Shown here piece after piece: positions 6,010 to 12,412 of a DNA stretch of 12,412 bases (the first letter of the stretch is position 1; each line of letters begins with the position of its first letter). Under the pieces are notes generated by a model. That model saw only the letters and a list, made by a program, of their open reading frames with translations, had not been told where the DNA came from and ran no database searches. The stretch comes from Clostridiales bacterium UBA3277 (GTDB lineage Bacteria; Bacillota; Clostridia; Oscillospirales; Oscillospiraceae), in NCBI GenBank assembly GCA_002362145.1, contig DETX01000113.1, forward strand, positions 753-13,164, in the 5' to 3' direction. A program made the position numbers and the translations under genes.

Positions 6010-8157
6010 ATGAAAAAGCTACTTTCCCTGCTTCTCGTAGCGACCTTGATCGTGGGCTGCTTCGCCGCCTGCGGCAACAAGCTCCCCGAGGCCACCACAG
6101 CCGCAACCACCGCTGCCGCGGGAGACGCCCCCACCGAGACTGCCACCGAAGCCCCTGCCGCCGAGGCCCTGGCTTTTGAGAAGGGCACCATCCTGCGGAT
6201 GGCCACCGGCTACAACAGCAAGAAAACCGGTCTGTTCTTCGACGCCGAAGTCGCCGGCGAAGGCATCCAGCTGGCCGACGGTGTGACCTACCAGGCCGGC
6301 GATCTGAAGCCCACCTGGGTGGAAGTGGAAAACCGCCTTGGCATGAAATTTGAGGACAAGTACCAGGGCAACTCCGCGCAGAAGGAGTTCGAGTTCTGGA
6401 AGGACCGCCTGAACGAGGTTGACATGGTCGCCGGCAACGCCACCACCCTCAACGAGTACGGCACCGCCGGTTCTCTGGTGAACATCGCCGAGTATCTGGA
6501 CCAGATGCCCAACTTCAAGGCCTATCTGGAAAAGAACCCCATCGTCCGCCTGTCCATCACCGGCGACACTGCCACCGGCGCCATCTACTTCTCCCCCTAC
6601 TTCGACGGTGTCAACGACATCGAGCGTATGCCCCTGATGCGTATTGACTGGGTGGAAAAGCTACTGGACGGCGAGGGCGAGTTCACTGCCGAGAAGAGTG
6701 GCAAGACCAAGGCTCCCGTTTACGAGCCCTATATGCCCACCTCCGGCAAGGTCTCCGTTGACGTCGTGACGCCCGACGGCACCGCCACCGAGACCATCAC
6801 CAAGGACTATGACGCCGCCGGCAACATCGTTGCCCTCATGAACGAGGCCGGCGCCATGGACGGCGTCACCGCTGTCAATATGCTGCGTACCTACATCGAC
6901 ACCGCCTACAACGGCTACTACGGCACCGACCGTTCCGACCTGTTCGTGGGCCAGAACGCCGCCTGGGACGCCGATGAGCTGGTGGCCCTGCTGCGCTGCG
7001 TGGTCGCCAACGCCCAGACCCTCAACGGCACCGACAACATCCAGGGCCTGTTCTCCCGTGAGGACGACAACAACCAGCGCCGGGTGGATATGTACCGCTT
7101 CGCCGCGACCCTGTTCGGCGTCCGGGGCCTTGAGTCCCGTCAGGAGTGGCTGTACGTCGGTGCCGACGGCAAGCTCCACGACACCCGTCAGGAGCCCGCT
7201 TCCTACGAGGCTATGGAGAAGATGAACGCCATGGCCAAGGAAGGCCTGATCTCCAAGTCCTTCCTGGACAACTCCAAGGAGTCCTCCTCCACCATGCTGG
7301 AGAACGACCTGGGCTTCATGCACTACGACTACAACCAGACCCAGACCATCCTCAACGACACCAAGCTCCAGGAGGGCGAGAAGTACATGGCCGTCATGGT
7401 CCCTGTGGCCCACTGGTATGACGGCACCAGCGACGACGGCGTCTATATGCGCTTCACCGAGTCCTGGCGTTCCGTCAAGACCGACGCCTGGGCCATCTCT
7501 GTGGCCGGTGTTGGCAGCGACACCAACAAGCTCAATGCCGCCCTCAAGCTCATCGACTACGCCTACTCCCCCGAGGGCATGATCCTCATGTCCTACGGTC
7601 CCGACGCCTTCATTAAGACCGGCGAGACCTTCCTGTTCAACGGCGAGGAGATGCCCGTCATCGCCGACGCCACCTTCGAGGAGCTGCAGAAGCTCACCTC
7701 CGGCAACTACACCAACTACGCCCGTCAGTACTTAGGCTCCACGTTGAGCTTTGCCAAGAGCCAGGCCTTCGAGTATCAGTGCACCAACGCCATCGGCAAG
7801 GAAGGCGCCGGCCACATCTCCAACGCCATCGCCCTGGGCACCATCAAGCATCCGGAGCTGGCCCTGGCCGAGAACCCCTGGTACACCTCCATGCCCACCG
7901 TTCTGCCCAACACCAAGGATGAGAACGACATGATCAAGGGCTATACCGAGCTGGGCAACGCCAACTTCGGCACCAGCAAGGACCAGGCCAACATCTACGT
8001 TGACCAGATCGTGAGCGGCTACACCGTGGAGGGTGTCAAGGACGCCGCCTCCGCCGCCGCCAAGGTCGCCGACGAGTGGAACGGCAAGGCCTTCCTGAGC
8101 CTGCGGCAGGATGCCTACGACAACCTGGTTGCCTTCTACGAGTCCCTCAACGGCTGA
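6010..8157 (+). CDS. Large extracellular substrate-binding lipoprotein (LipO/YtcQ type)
   Basis: This 715-aa protein is preceded by AAAAGGAG and ATG 6010. The signal peptide MKKLLSLLLVATLIVGC is followed by FAACGN, giving two possible lipobox cysteines, Cys17 (IVGC) and Cys21 (FAAC). An Ala/Thr/Glu/Pro-rich linker (about residues 27-55) tethers the folded domain to the membrane. The body has features of LipO/AlgQ-like binding proteins. Examples are LKPTWVEVENRLGMKFED near the start, EAMEKMNAMAKEGLISKSFLDN in the middle, and a hinge-side segment KLIDYAYSPEGMILMSYGPD. Homologues are commonly about 450-560 aa, so this one has well over 100 extra residues. The segment from about 220 to 350 probably holds part of them. 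Strongly biased codons (GCC, AAC, ACC, CTG) suggest high expression. It delivers substrate to the two upstream permeases; the ligand is probably a uronate-rich oligosaccharide from context. Confidence 0.94.
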   Translation: MKKLLSLLLVATLIVGCFAACGNKLPEATTAATTAAAGDAPTETATEAPAAEALAFEKGTILRMATGYNSKKTGLFFDAEVAGEGIQLADGVTYQAGDLKPTWVEVENRLGMKFEDKYQGNSAQKEFEFWKDRLNEVDMVAGNATTLNEYGTAGSLVNIAEYLDQMPNFKAYLEKNPIVRLSITGDTATGAIYFSPYFDGVNDIERMPLMRIDWVEKLLDGEGEFTAEKSGKTKAPVYEPYMPTSGKVSVDVVTPDGTATETITKDYDAAGNIVALMNEAGAMDGVTAVNMLRTYIDTAYNGYYGTDRSDLFVGQNAAWDADELVALLRCVVANAQTLNGTDNIQGLFSREDDNNQRRVDMYRFAATLFGVRGLESRQEWLYVGADGKLHDTRQEPASYEAMEKMNAMAKEGLISKSFLDNSKESSSTMLENDLGFMHYDYNQTQTILNDTKLQEGEKYMAVMVPVAHWYDGTSDDGVYMRFTESWRSVKTDAWAISVAGVGSDTNKLNAALKLIDYAYSPEGMILMSYGPDAFIKTGETFLFNGEEMPVIADATFEELQKLTSGNYTNYARQYLGSTLSFAKSQAFEYQCTNAIGKEGAGHISNAIALGTIKHPELALAENPWYTSMPTVLPNTKDENDMIKGYTELGNANFGTSKDQANIYVDQIVSGYTVEGVKDAASAAAKVADEWNGKAFLSLRQDAYDNLVAFYESLNG

Positions 8158-8163
8158 TTTTTC

Positions 8164-8331
8164 TAAAGGCAACACCGCACAATGGAGGCTGCGGTTTTCG
8201 GCGGATCTTTTGCCCCAATCGCGCAGTGCAAAAATGGGAAATACACAAAGTATTCCCGCATTTTCCGCGCTTTCGCTTGTGCCAAAATCTCCAGCCGAAA
8301 ACCCTTGCTCCATTATGTGGGATTGCCTAAA
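8164..8331. mobile_element. MITE-like palindromic element with TAAA flanks
   Basis: A 160-bp element (8168-8327) begins GGCAA and ends TTGCC, and is flanked by direct TAAA repeats at 8164-8167 and 8328-8331. These are read as a target-site duplication. Its arms are inverted copies of each other over nearly the whole length. AATGGAG (8181-8187) pairs with CTCCATT (8308-8314), and GGTTTTCGGC (8193-8202) with GCCGAAAACC (8294-8303). The tip is GGGAAATAC (8236-8244) with GTATTCCC (8250-8257). It has no transposase or credible ORF. It therefore looks like a non-autonomous inverted-repeat element, inserted 6 nt after the binding-protein stop. Transcribed, it would fold into one long imperfect hairpin. 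Confidence 0.7.
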
Positions 8332-8352
8332 ATCCCTGAATGCTGCGGCTTT

Positions 8353-8387
8353 GGTTTCGGCCGTTGCCGCGCCAAACCCGAGAAACC
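8353..8387 (+). other. Weak hairpin between the palindromic element and the ATPase module
   Basis: GGTTTC (8353-8358) pairs with GAAACC (8382-8387), with internal GGC (8359-8361) and GCC (8371-8373). It is followed only by TTTACC, so it is a poor terminator. It may be a remnant end of the upstream operon; function is uncertain. Confidence 0.25.
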
Positions 8388-8412
8388 TTTACCACATTAG
8401 TTGACTGCGGGT

Positions 8413-8451
8413 CCCGGTCTCCGGAGGATGGGAGACATCCTCCGGACCGGG
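8413..8451 (+). promoter_or_regulatory. Very stable hairpin just upstream of the first 4-TM gene
   Basis: CCCGGTCTCCGGAGGATG (8413-8430) pairs with CATCCTCCGGACCGGG (8436-8451) around a GGAGA loop, leaving only a 2-nt TC bulge. Sixteen base pairs, mostly G-C, make it the strongest stem in the window after the palindromic element. Only CTCCCTTTC follows, so it is not a classical T-tract terminator. It ends 14 nt before the ribosome binding site GGGAGG (8466-8471). It could be an imperfect terminator, an attenuator or a 5' mRNA stabiliser. Confidence 0.5.
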
Positions 8452-8476
8452 CTCCCTTTCGACGCGGGAGGTCATT

Positions 8477-9073
8477 ATGTATAAAAAACAGTTGGGTTTC
8501 CAGAAGATTATCTGCTCCATCGCGATCTTGGTTTCCGCGATTTGGTTCATCTACAGCCTCGGCATGATCACGGATATCCATGACGCGCTCCGCTTTACCA
8601 TCCGCGACGCCGCCCATCCCGAAAATTCCAAGGTGGCCGGCTCCATCCTCTATTACGACATGCAGCCGTTCAACAAGTCCTTCCTCCATGTGAGCATCGC
8701 GCTGATTCTGCTGTCGTGCCTGCTGTACCTTACCAATACCCACTGCCGCAGAAAATACTACATCGGCAACTACGTCGCAACGATTTTGTACTGCGTGGCC
8801 ACGGTGGCCACCGTCATTTGGTCCCATATTCATATCAACGCGTTTAAGTGGCAGTTCCTGAACACGGTTGACTTTGCCGCGCTGAAGGAACAGTCTGAGA
8901 TGTTCTCCAACATCGTATACACAGAATCCACGGCCTTCCTGGACGCCCACCTGGCAGTCGCCGCCCTGGCGCTGCTGACCGTTGTGGGGCTGGTGGTCAA
9001 CCTGTGCTGGAAGGTATCCGTGATGCGCGGTGAGCAGGAGCTCATCAGCGCCGGAAAGGAGGCAGCCGTATGA
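8477..9073 (+). CDS. Four-helix membrane protein (unit 1, type A), function unknown
   Basis: This 198-aa protein starts at ATG 8477 after GGGAGG. Helices are likely at about residues 10-30, 67-86, 96-116 and 156-178. Loops of about 35 residues follow TM1 and TM3, and a short basic loop N-T-H-C-R-R-K (87-93) joins TM2 and TM3. By the positive-inside rule the termini and the RRK loop face the cytoplasm, so the two long loops are outside. IH-x5-W (Ile118 to Trp125), just after TM3, and His158, just before TM4, recur in the protein encoded at 10656-11198, so these two are probably paralogues. The gene is first in a tightly packed set and overlaps the next by 4 nt. I do not recognise the family. 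Its place before a MalK-type ATPase suggests a transporter accessory role, but this is unproven. Confidence 0.85.
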   Translation: MYKKQLGFQKIICSIAILVSAIWFIYSLGMITDIHDALRFTIRDAAHPENSKVAGSILYYDMQPFNKSFLHVSIALILLSCLLYLTNTHCRRKYYIGNYVATILYCVATVATVIWSHIHINAFKWQFLNTVDFAALKEQSEMFSNIVYTESTAFLDAHLAVAALALLTVVGLVVNLCWKVSVMRGEQELISAGKEAAV

Positions 9074-9570
9074 CTCAGGACATTCAGCAGATTAAGCTGG
9101 ACCGGATGCGCTACACCAAGGATAAGCTCTCCTCGAATCTGATCCTGCTGGCCATCGTCTTTGACTGCCTGTATTTTATCAGCCTTTACAAGAGCGACGT
9201 GGGCTCTTACTACTATAACTGGGCCATCGGCGCTTCCATCGTCTACAATCTGCTCTTCCTTCTGGCGGGCTTTCTGGCCTCGGAGGGCGTGAAGAGCCGC
9301 AACGGCGGCTACACCGGCATTCTGATCTTCATCGGTCTGATGCAGTTTGTCCGCATGACCTTCCTGCCCGGCCGGGCCTATCACGCCACCGTGGAAGCCA
9401 GCGGTGTGGCAGTACAGGTGATGGACGGCGGCCAGTATACCTACGTGCTGGTCTGCCTGGCTGTCTCCGGCGTCTGCTGCCTGGTGGCCGCGTTCACCAG
9501 CGCCCGCAATACTAAGCTCCTGGCGGCTTACATGAGCACCATTGATACCAATGTGGAGAGGGTGGATTAA
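9070..9570 (+). CDS. Four-helix membrane protein (unit 1, type B), function unknown
   Basis: This 166-aa protein starts at ATG 9070, overlapping the upstream stop (ATGA), with AAAGGAGG just before. A charged amphipathic head (LDRMRYTKDKLSSN, about residues 10-23) leads into TM1 (23-40). TM2 is at 47-71, TM3 at 80-97 and TM4 at 123-142. The tail (TSARNTKLLAAYMSTIDTN) is hydrophilic. There is no signal peptide and no enzyme motif. The ATPase gene begins 3 nt after its stop, so translation of the set is coupled. The position matches the second membrane gene of the next unit (11214-11900), although the two show no convincing similarity by eye. I cannot name the family. Confidence 0.84.
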   Translation: MTQDIQQIKLDRMRYTKDKLSSNLILLAIVFDCLYFISLYKSDVGSYYYNWAIGASIVYNLLFLLAGFLASEGVKSRNGGYTGILIFIGLMQFVRMTFLPGRAYHATVEASGVAVQVMDGGQYTYVLVCLAVSGVCCLVAAFTSARNTKLLAAYMSTIDTNVERVD

Positions 9571-9573
9571 GAT

Positions 9574-10653
9574 ATGGCAGAACTGAGCTTACAGCATTTG
9601 GAAAAAATCTACGACAACAACGTTCAGGCCGTATTCGACTTTAACCTTGACGTCAAGGACGGCGAGCTCATCGTTCTGGTGGGTCCCTCCGGCTGCGGCA
9701 AGTCCACCACACTGCGCATGGTCGCCGGCCTGGAGGACATCACCCACGGCAAAATGCTTTTAAACGGCAAGGATGTGACCGACGCCCCCGCCAAGGACCG
9801 GGATATCGCCATGGTTTTCCAGAACTATGCCCTGTACGGCCACATGACCATCTACGAAAATATGGCCTTCCCGCTGACCCTCCGGAAGGAGGACCCCAAT
9901 GTCATCCATACGAAAGTTCTCGCTGCCGCCGAGGTCCTGGGCCTGACGCAGCAGCTCAATAAAAAGCCCGGACAGCTCTCCGGCGGCCAGCGCCAGCGTG
10001 TGGCCATGGGCCGGAGCATCGTCCGCAACCCCCAGCTGTTTTTGTTTGACGAGCCTCTTTCCAACCTGGACGCCAAGCTCCGGGGCGCCACCCGCCGGGA
10101 GATTCTGCTCCTGCACAAGCGCCTCAACGCCACCATGCTCTACGTGACCCACGACCAGACCGAGGCTCTGACTCTGGCCGACCGGATCGTGTGTATGTCC
10201 ATGGGCCATGTCCAGCAGATCGGCACCCCTCTGGAGCTGTACGATTCCCCGGCGAACCTCTTCGTGGCCAGCTTCATCGGCCTGCCTCCCATGAATTTCA
10301 TCGACGCCAAGGTCCAGGGGGACAAGCTGGTCACCCAGCACTTCGCCCTGACCCTGACTCCCGCCGAAAAGCGGGCCCTGAGCGCCTACAGCGGCAGGGA
10401 AATCGTCCTGGGCGTCCGCCCTGAGAATACCAGCGTTGGCACGGACTTCCAGATGAAGGTCCAGTCCAACGAGAACCTGGGCATGAACACCCTGGTCCAC
10501 GGCCACCTGGGCCGGGACGGCAAGGGCGACCGGGTCACCTGCAAGCTGAGCGGCTGGTGCGACTATAAGGCCGGGGACGTGGTCTCCATCTCCATCACGA
10601 GGAAGCACTTCTTCGATAAGGAGACCACCGCTGCCATCAAAATGGAGGAATGA
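9574..10653 (+). CDS. Carbohydrate ABC importer ATPase, MsmX/MalK/UgpC type (first copy)
   Basis: This complete 359-aa ATPase has every nucleotide-binding motif. Walker A is GPSGCGKST (37-45), the Q-loop Gln is Gln83, the signature is LSGGQ (135-139), Walker B is LFLFDE (155-160), the D-loop is SNLDAKLR and the switch His is His193 (YVTHDQTEA). Beyond residue 235 lies a regulatory TOBE-type region (GLPPMNFIDAKV, later LGVRPENTSV), typical of MalK-like importer ATPases. The segment after the Q-loop reads YALYGHM where YALYPHM is usual. In MalK-type importers that region contacts the permease EAA loops. It is a good candidate to drive the LplB/LplC-type importer encoded upstream. The stop overlaps a possible start of the next gene. 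Confidence 0.95.
   Translation: MAELSLQHLEKIYDNNVQAVFDFNLDVKDGELIVLVGPSGCGKSTTLRMVAGLEDITHGKMLLNGKDVTDAPAKDRDIAMVFQNYALYGHMTIYENMAFPLTLRKEDPNVIHTKVLAAAEVLGLTQQLNKKPGQLSGGQRQRVAMGRSIVRNPQLFLFDEPLSNLDAKLRGATRREILLLHKRLNATMLYVTHDQTEALTLADRIVCMSMGHVQQIGTPLELYDSPANLFVASFIGLPPMNFIDAKVQGDKLVTQHFALTLTPAEKRALSAYSGREIVLGVRPENTSVGTDFQMKVQSNENLGMNTLVHGHLGRDGKGDRVTCKLSGWCDYKAGDVVSISITRKHFFDKETTAAIKMEE
10644..10648 (+). promoter_or_regulatory. Ribosome binding site deciding the start of the second type A gene
   Basis: GGAGG is 1 nt from the ATG at 10650 but 7 nt from the ATG at 10656. The second is the workable start and shortens the protein by two residues. Confidence 0.65.
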
Positions 10654-10655
10654 GC

Positions 10656-11198
10656 ATGAGCAAGTTCAAGGATTTTTTCCGCAAGAGAATTGTTTCCTTA
10701 AAGCGCAGACCCGATAGAATTCCCATGATCGTGCTGGTGCTGGCGTTTCTGGTGTTCTCTCTGAACCTGACCCATATGTCCGACGCCACGGCGAAGATCC
10801 AGGGCGGCGGCATGGGCCTGGCGGAGTTTACCATCATGCTGCTGAGCATGCTCTCCATTGTGTGCCTCATGAACGCGTTCCCCCGCCGGAAAAAGCCCAA
10901 CATCCCCATGATCGTCGTCATGTTCGTCATGTTTGCCGTGATGATCTTCTGTGATATCCACTACCGCAGCTGCATCTGGGCGGCGGTGACCCGGCCGGAC
11001 AACCCCATCCTTCTCGATGCTAACACGGCCTACATCAGCAGCGCCTATAACCTGCTTCAGACCCACATGATTCTGATCATCGTGACCGCCGTGCTGGTGG
11101 CGACCCTGCCTGTCTACAGCAAGTGGATTCGCAAGATCAATACCTCCGTGGAGATCGAGGACAACGGCTCCATGGACGCCATTGAGATCAACGAATAA
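10656..11198 (+). CDS. Four-helix membrane protein (unit 2, type A), paralogue of the one at 8477
   Basis: From ATG 10656 the protein is 180 aa. Helices are likely at about residues 22-38, 55-74, 83-101 and 134-154, between a basic head (KRRPDR) and an acidic tail (EIEDNGSMDAIEINE). It matches the protein encoded at 8477-9073 in topology and in motifs at equivalent places. These are N-A-F-P-R-R-K (73-79) between TM2 and TM3, IH-x5-W (101-108) after TM3, and a His (137) just before TM4. All the shared His and Trp residues fall on the predicted outer face. It is directly coupled to the first ATPase gene, with no gap, so it may be co-translated with it. No known family is recognised. The alternative start at 10650 would add two residues only. 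Confidence 0.84.
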   Translation: MSKFKDFFRKRIVSLKRRPDRIPMIVLVLAFLVFSLNLTHMSDATAKIQGGGMGLAEFTIMLLSMLSIVCLMNAFPRRKKPNIPMIVVMFVMFAVMIFCDIHYRSCIWAAVTRPDNPILLDANTAYISSAYNLLQTHMILIIVTAVLVATLPVYSKWIRKINTSVEIEDNGSMDAIEINE

Positions 11199-11213
11199 AA
11201 TTCTGACACATCC

Positions 11214-11900
11214 ATGAAAAAACGCAATCGAAAATTAGGTCCATCGAAACCCAAGGCAGAGGAAACTCAGGAGCCCCGGGCCATCGACGGCCAGCGCAAC
11301 TATGAGCTGCAAAGCCAGGCCGTGGAGCGGCTGGTAAACGCCGAACCCGGCCAGGTGCCGGAGTACTCCAAGGAGGAGCTGACCCGGTACCAGTCCTACC
11401 GGGGCTTTAAGCTGCCGGAGCTGCTCAAGGCCCTGCTCATCAAGGCATGGTTTGCCGGGGCGGTGTGCTACTTCATCCTCTGGGGCCTGGGCGCCTATGT
11501 AGGCGGCCTTTTGGATATGCTCTTCATCCTGGGCATTGTGCTGGGCATGGTGACGGACCTACTTACCAACAATGTCCTGCGGTTTATGGAAAAAACCCCG
11601 GGGGAGAGCAACCGATACCTGCTGGTGACCCACAGGGGCATGGTGGGCTTTGGGCTGAACCTGCTCTTCTCCCTGGTCATCGTCGTGCTGGTGTTTTTCA
11701 CCTACGATTTCATCAACCGTTTCCTCGTGACCATCACCAGCAACCCGGACAATGTGCTTCTGGGGGTGGAGCCCATTCTCTACGGACTTTTCTGCATGGG
11801 CTTCGATATGCTGCTGATCGGCATCAAGCGTCTGTGCGCCGCCATCCTTCGCGACGCCAAGGCCGCGGCCAGGGGCGTGGCAAAGAAGGACGGGCATTAA
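11214..11900 (+). CDS. Four-helix membrane protein with long charged N-terminus (unit 2, type B)
   Basis: This 228-aa protein starts at ATG 11214. An in-frame stop 15 nt upstream rules out a longer frame, and there is no ribosome binding site, so translation may depend on the upstream gene. The first 70 residues are hydrophilic and charged (KKRNRKLGPSKPKAEET, then a predicted helix ELQSQAVERLV and YSKEELTRYQSYRGF). Helices follow at about 72-95, 98-116, 141-165 and 182-204, with a basic tail. The RYQSYRGFKLPELLKALLIK segment looks like an amphipathic entry into TM1. It holds the second membrane position in unit 2, as the gene at 9070 does in unit 1, but has no clear sequence match to it. Function is unknown. 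Confidence 0.84.
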   Translation: MKKRNRKLGPSKPKAEETQEPRAIDGQRNYELQSQAVERLVNAEPGQVPEYSKEELTRYQSYRGFKLPELLKALLIKAWFAGAVCYFILWGLGAYVGGLLDMLFILGIVLGMVTDLLTNNVLRFMEKTPGESNRYLLVTHRGMVGFGLNLLFSLVIVVLVFFTYDFINRFLVTITSNPDNVLLGVEPILYGLFCMGFDMLLIGIKRLCAAILRDAKAAARGVAKKDGH

Positions 11901-11905
11901 ACGCC

Positions 11906-11947
11906 CGGGCAGGAGCCCGAATATCCATCCTCCGGGAGCGCTCCGGA
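11906..11947 (+). other. Two small hairpins between unit 2 membrane gene and second ATPase
   Basis: CGGGC-AGGA-GCCCG (11906-11919) and the imperfect palindrome TCCGGGAGCGCTCCGGA (11931-11947) lie in the 87-nt gap before the second ATPase. Neither has a T tract and no promoter is obvious, so read-through from upstream is likely. They may modulate mRNA stability. Confidence 0.3.
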
Positions 11948-11987
11948 CGTGAACCCAAGTTTATCTGAGTTAAAGGAGTATCGGAAT

Positions 11988-12412
11988 ATGGCATACCTGA
12001 CGCTGACAGGAATCAATAAGATCTATCCCAACGGCTTCCATGCGGTGCACGATTTCAACCTCGAGATCGAAAAGGGCGAATTCATCGTGTTCGTCGGCTC
12101 CTCCGGCTGCGGCAAATCCACCACGCTGCGGATGATCGCCGGCCTGGAGGAGATCAGCAAGGGCGACCTGCTGATCAACGGTGTCCGGGCCAACGAGATG
12201 GGCCCCCGGGAGCGGGAGGTGGCAATGGTTTTCCAGAGCTACGCCCTGTATCCCCAGATGTCCGTCTATGACAACCTGGCCTTCGGCCTGGAGCTCCAGG
12301 GCGCGGATGAGGACCTCATCGACGCCAAGGTCCAGCGGGTGGCGAAAATCCTGGGCCTGACGGACTACTTAGACCGGATGCCCCGGGCGCTGTCCGGCGG
12401 CCAGCGCCAGCG
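11988..12412 (+). CDS. Carbohydrate ABC importer ATPase, MsmX/MalK/UgpC type (second copy, 3' end outside window)
   Basis: AAGGAG at 11973-11978 precedes ATG 11988, and the frame stays open to the last base, giving 141 residues. Visible motifs are Walker A as GSSGCGKST (37-45, with Ser where the usual residue is Pro), the Q-loop [12 protein letters not shown] (Gln83) and the signature ALSGGQRQR at the edge. Walker B, D-loop, switch His and the TOBE region lie beyond the window. By eye it is roughly half identical to the ATPase at 9574-10653 over the shared part, so the two look like related but long-separated copies. The post-Q-loop segment differs (YALYPQM against YALYGHM), so they may prefer different permeases or form a mixed pair. 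The 87-nt gap is larger than others in the set. Confidence 0.93.
   Translation, partial: MAYLTLTGINKIYPNGFHAVHDFNLEIEKGEFIVFVGSSGCGKSTTLRMIAGLEEISKGDLLINGVRANEMGPREREVAMVFQSYALYPQMSVYDNLAFGLELQGADEDLIDAKVQRVAKILGLTDYLDRMPRALSGGQRQ

Noticed and set aside
6661..7413. 250-aa minus-strand ORF inside the binding-protein gene
   Set aside because: Its Val/Gly/His-rich, repetitive composition is typical of an antisense shadow; the plus-strand frame has a lipobox and family motifs.
8076..8404. Several overlapping small ORFs across 8076-8404 on the plus strand
   Set aside because: They run through the palindromic element and the gap in different frames, lack ribosome binding sites and show no protein-like pattern.
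8401..8429. Promoter starting with TTGACT upstream of the first 4-TM gene
   Set aside because: At 17 nt the -10 position reads GAGGAT inside a GC-rich stem, which is too poor a match.
9760..10608. 282-aa minus-strand ORF opposite the first ATPase
   Set aside because: The ATPase on the plus strand carries all conserved motifs, and the antisense frame shows shadow composition.
11447..11968. 173-aa plus-strand ORF overlapping the type B gene of unit 2
   Set aside because: It is out of frame with a convincing membrane protein, rich in Arg/Gly/His/Pro, and has no start signal.

Overview
The window looks like a chromosomal carbohydrate-utilisation locus from a GC-rich Gram-positive anaerobe, most likely a gut Clostridia of the Oscillospirales type. 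This is inferred from strong AGGAGG-type ribosome binding sites, GTG and TTG starts, a lipoprotein substrate-binding protein, LplB/LplC-type permeases and codons rich in G/C at the third position. No rRNA, tRNA or CRISPR array is visible, so the taxonomic call is only an inference.

Left part (1-2420). The 3' part of an alpha/beta-hydrolase esterase overlaps a cupin/AraC-type regulator by 4 nt. An AT-rich regulatory gap with a consensus TATAAT box and several repeated TTTTGT half-sites follows. Next comes kduI, the isomerase that feeds unsaturated uronates from pectin or other polyuronides into central metabolism. A GC-rich hairpin separates kduI from a convergent gene.

Middle part (2427-8157). 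A leaderless, probably cytoplasmic pectin methylesterase is on the minus strand. Divergent from it is an importer operon: a six-helix membrane protein that resembles an ECF S component only in shape, two LplB/LplC-type permeases, and a very large (715 aa) lipoprotein substrate-binding protein. With kduI and the methylesterase next door, the best guess for the cargo is an oligogalacturonide or related uronate oligosaccharide, possibly methylated or acetylated.

Gap 8158-8476. A 160-bp palindromic, MITE-like element with a TAAA target duplication lies directly behind the binding-protein gene. It is followed by a modest hairpin and a very stable GC hairpin just before the next ribosome binding site.

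Right part (8477-12412). There are two successive units of the form [4-TM protein, 4-TM protein, MalK/MsmX-type ATPase]; the second ATPase runs off the right edge. The first 4-TM proteins of the two units share motifs (N-x3-RRK, IH-x5-W, and a His before TM4) and look like paralogues. The ATPases can plausibly energise the LplB/LplC-type importer. The paired membrane proteins have no function that I recognise and are the best candidate here for something undescribed.
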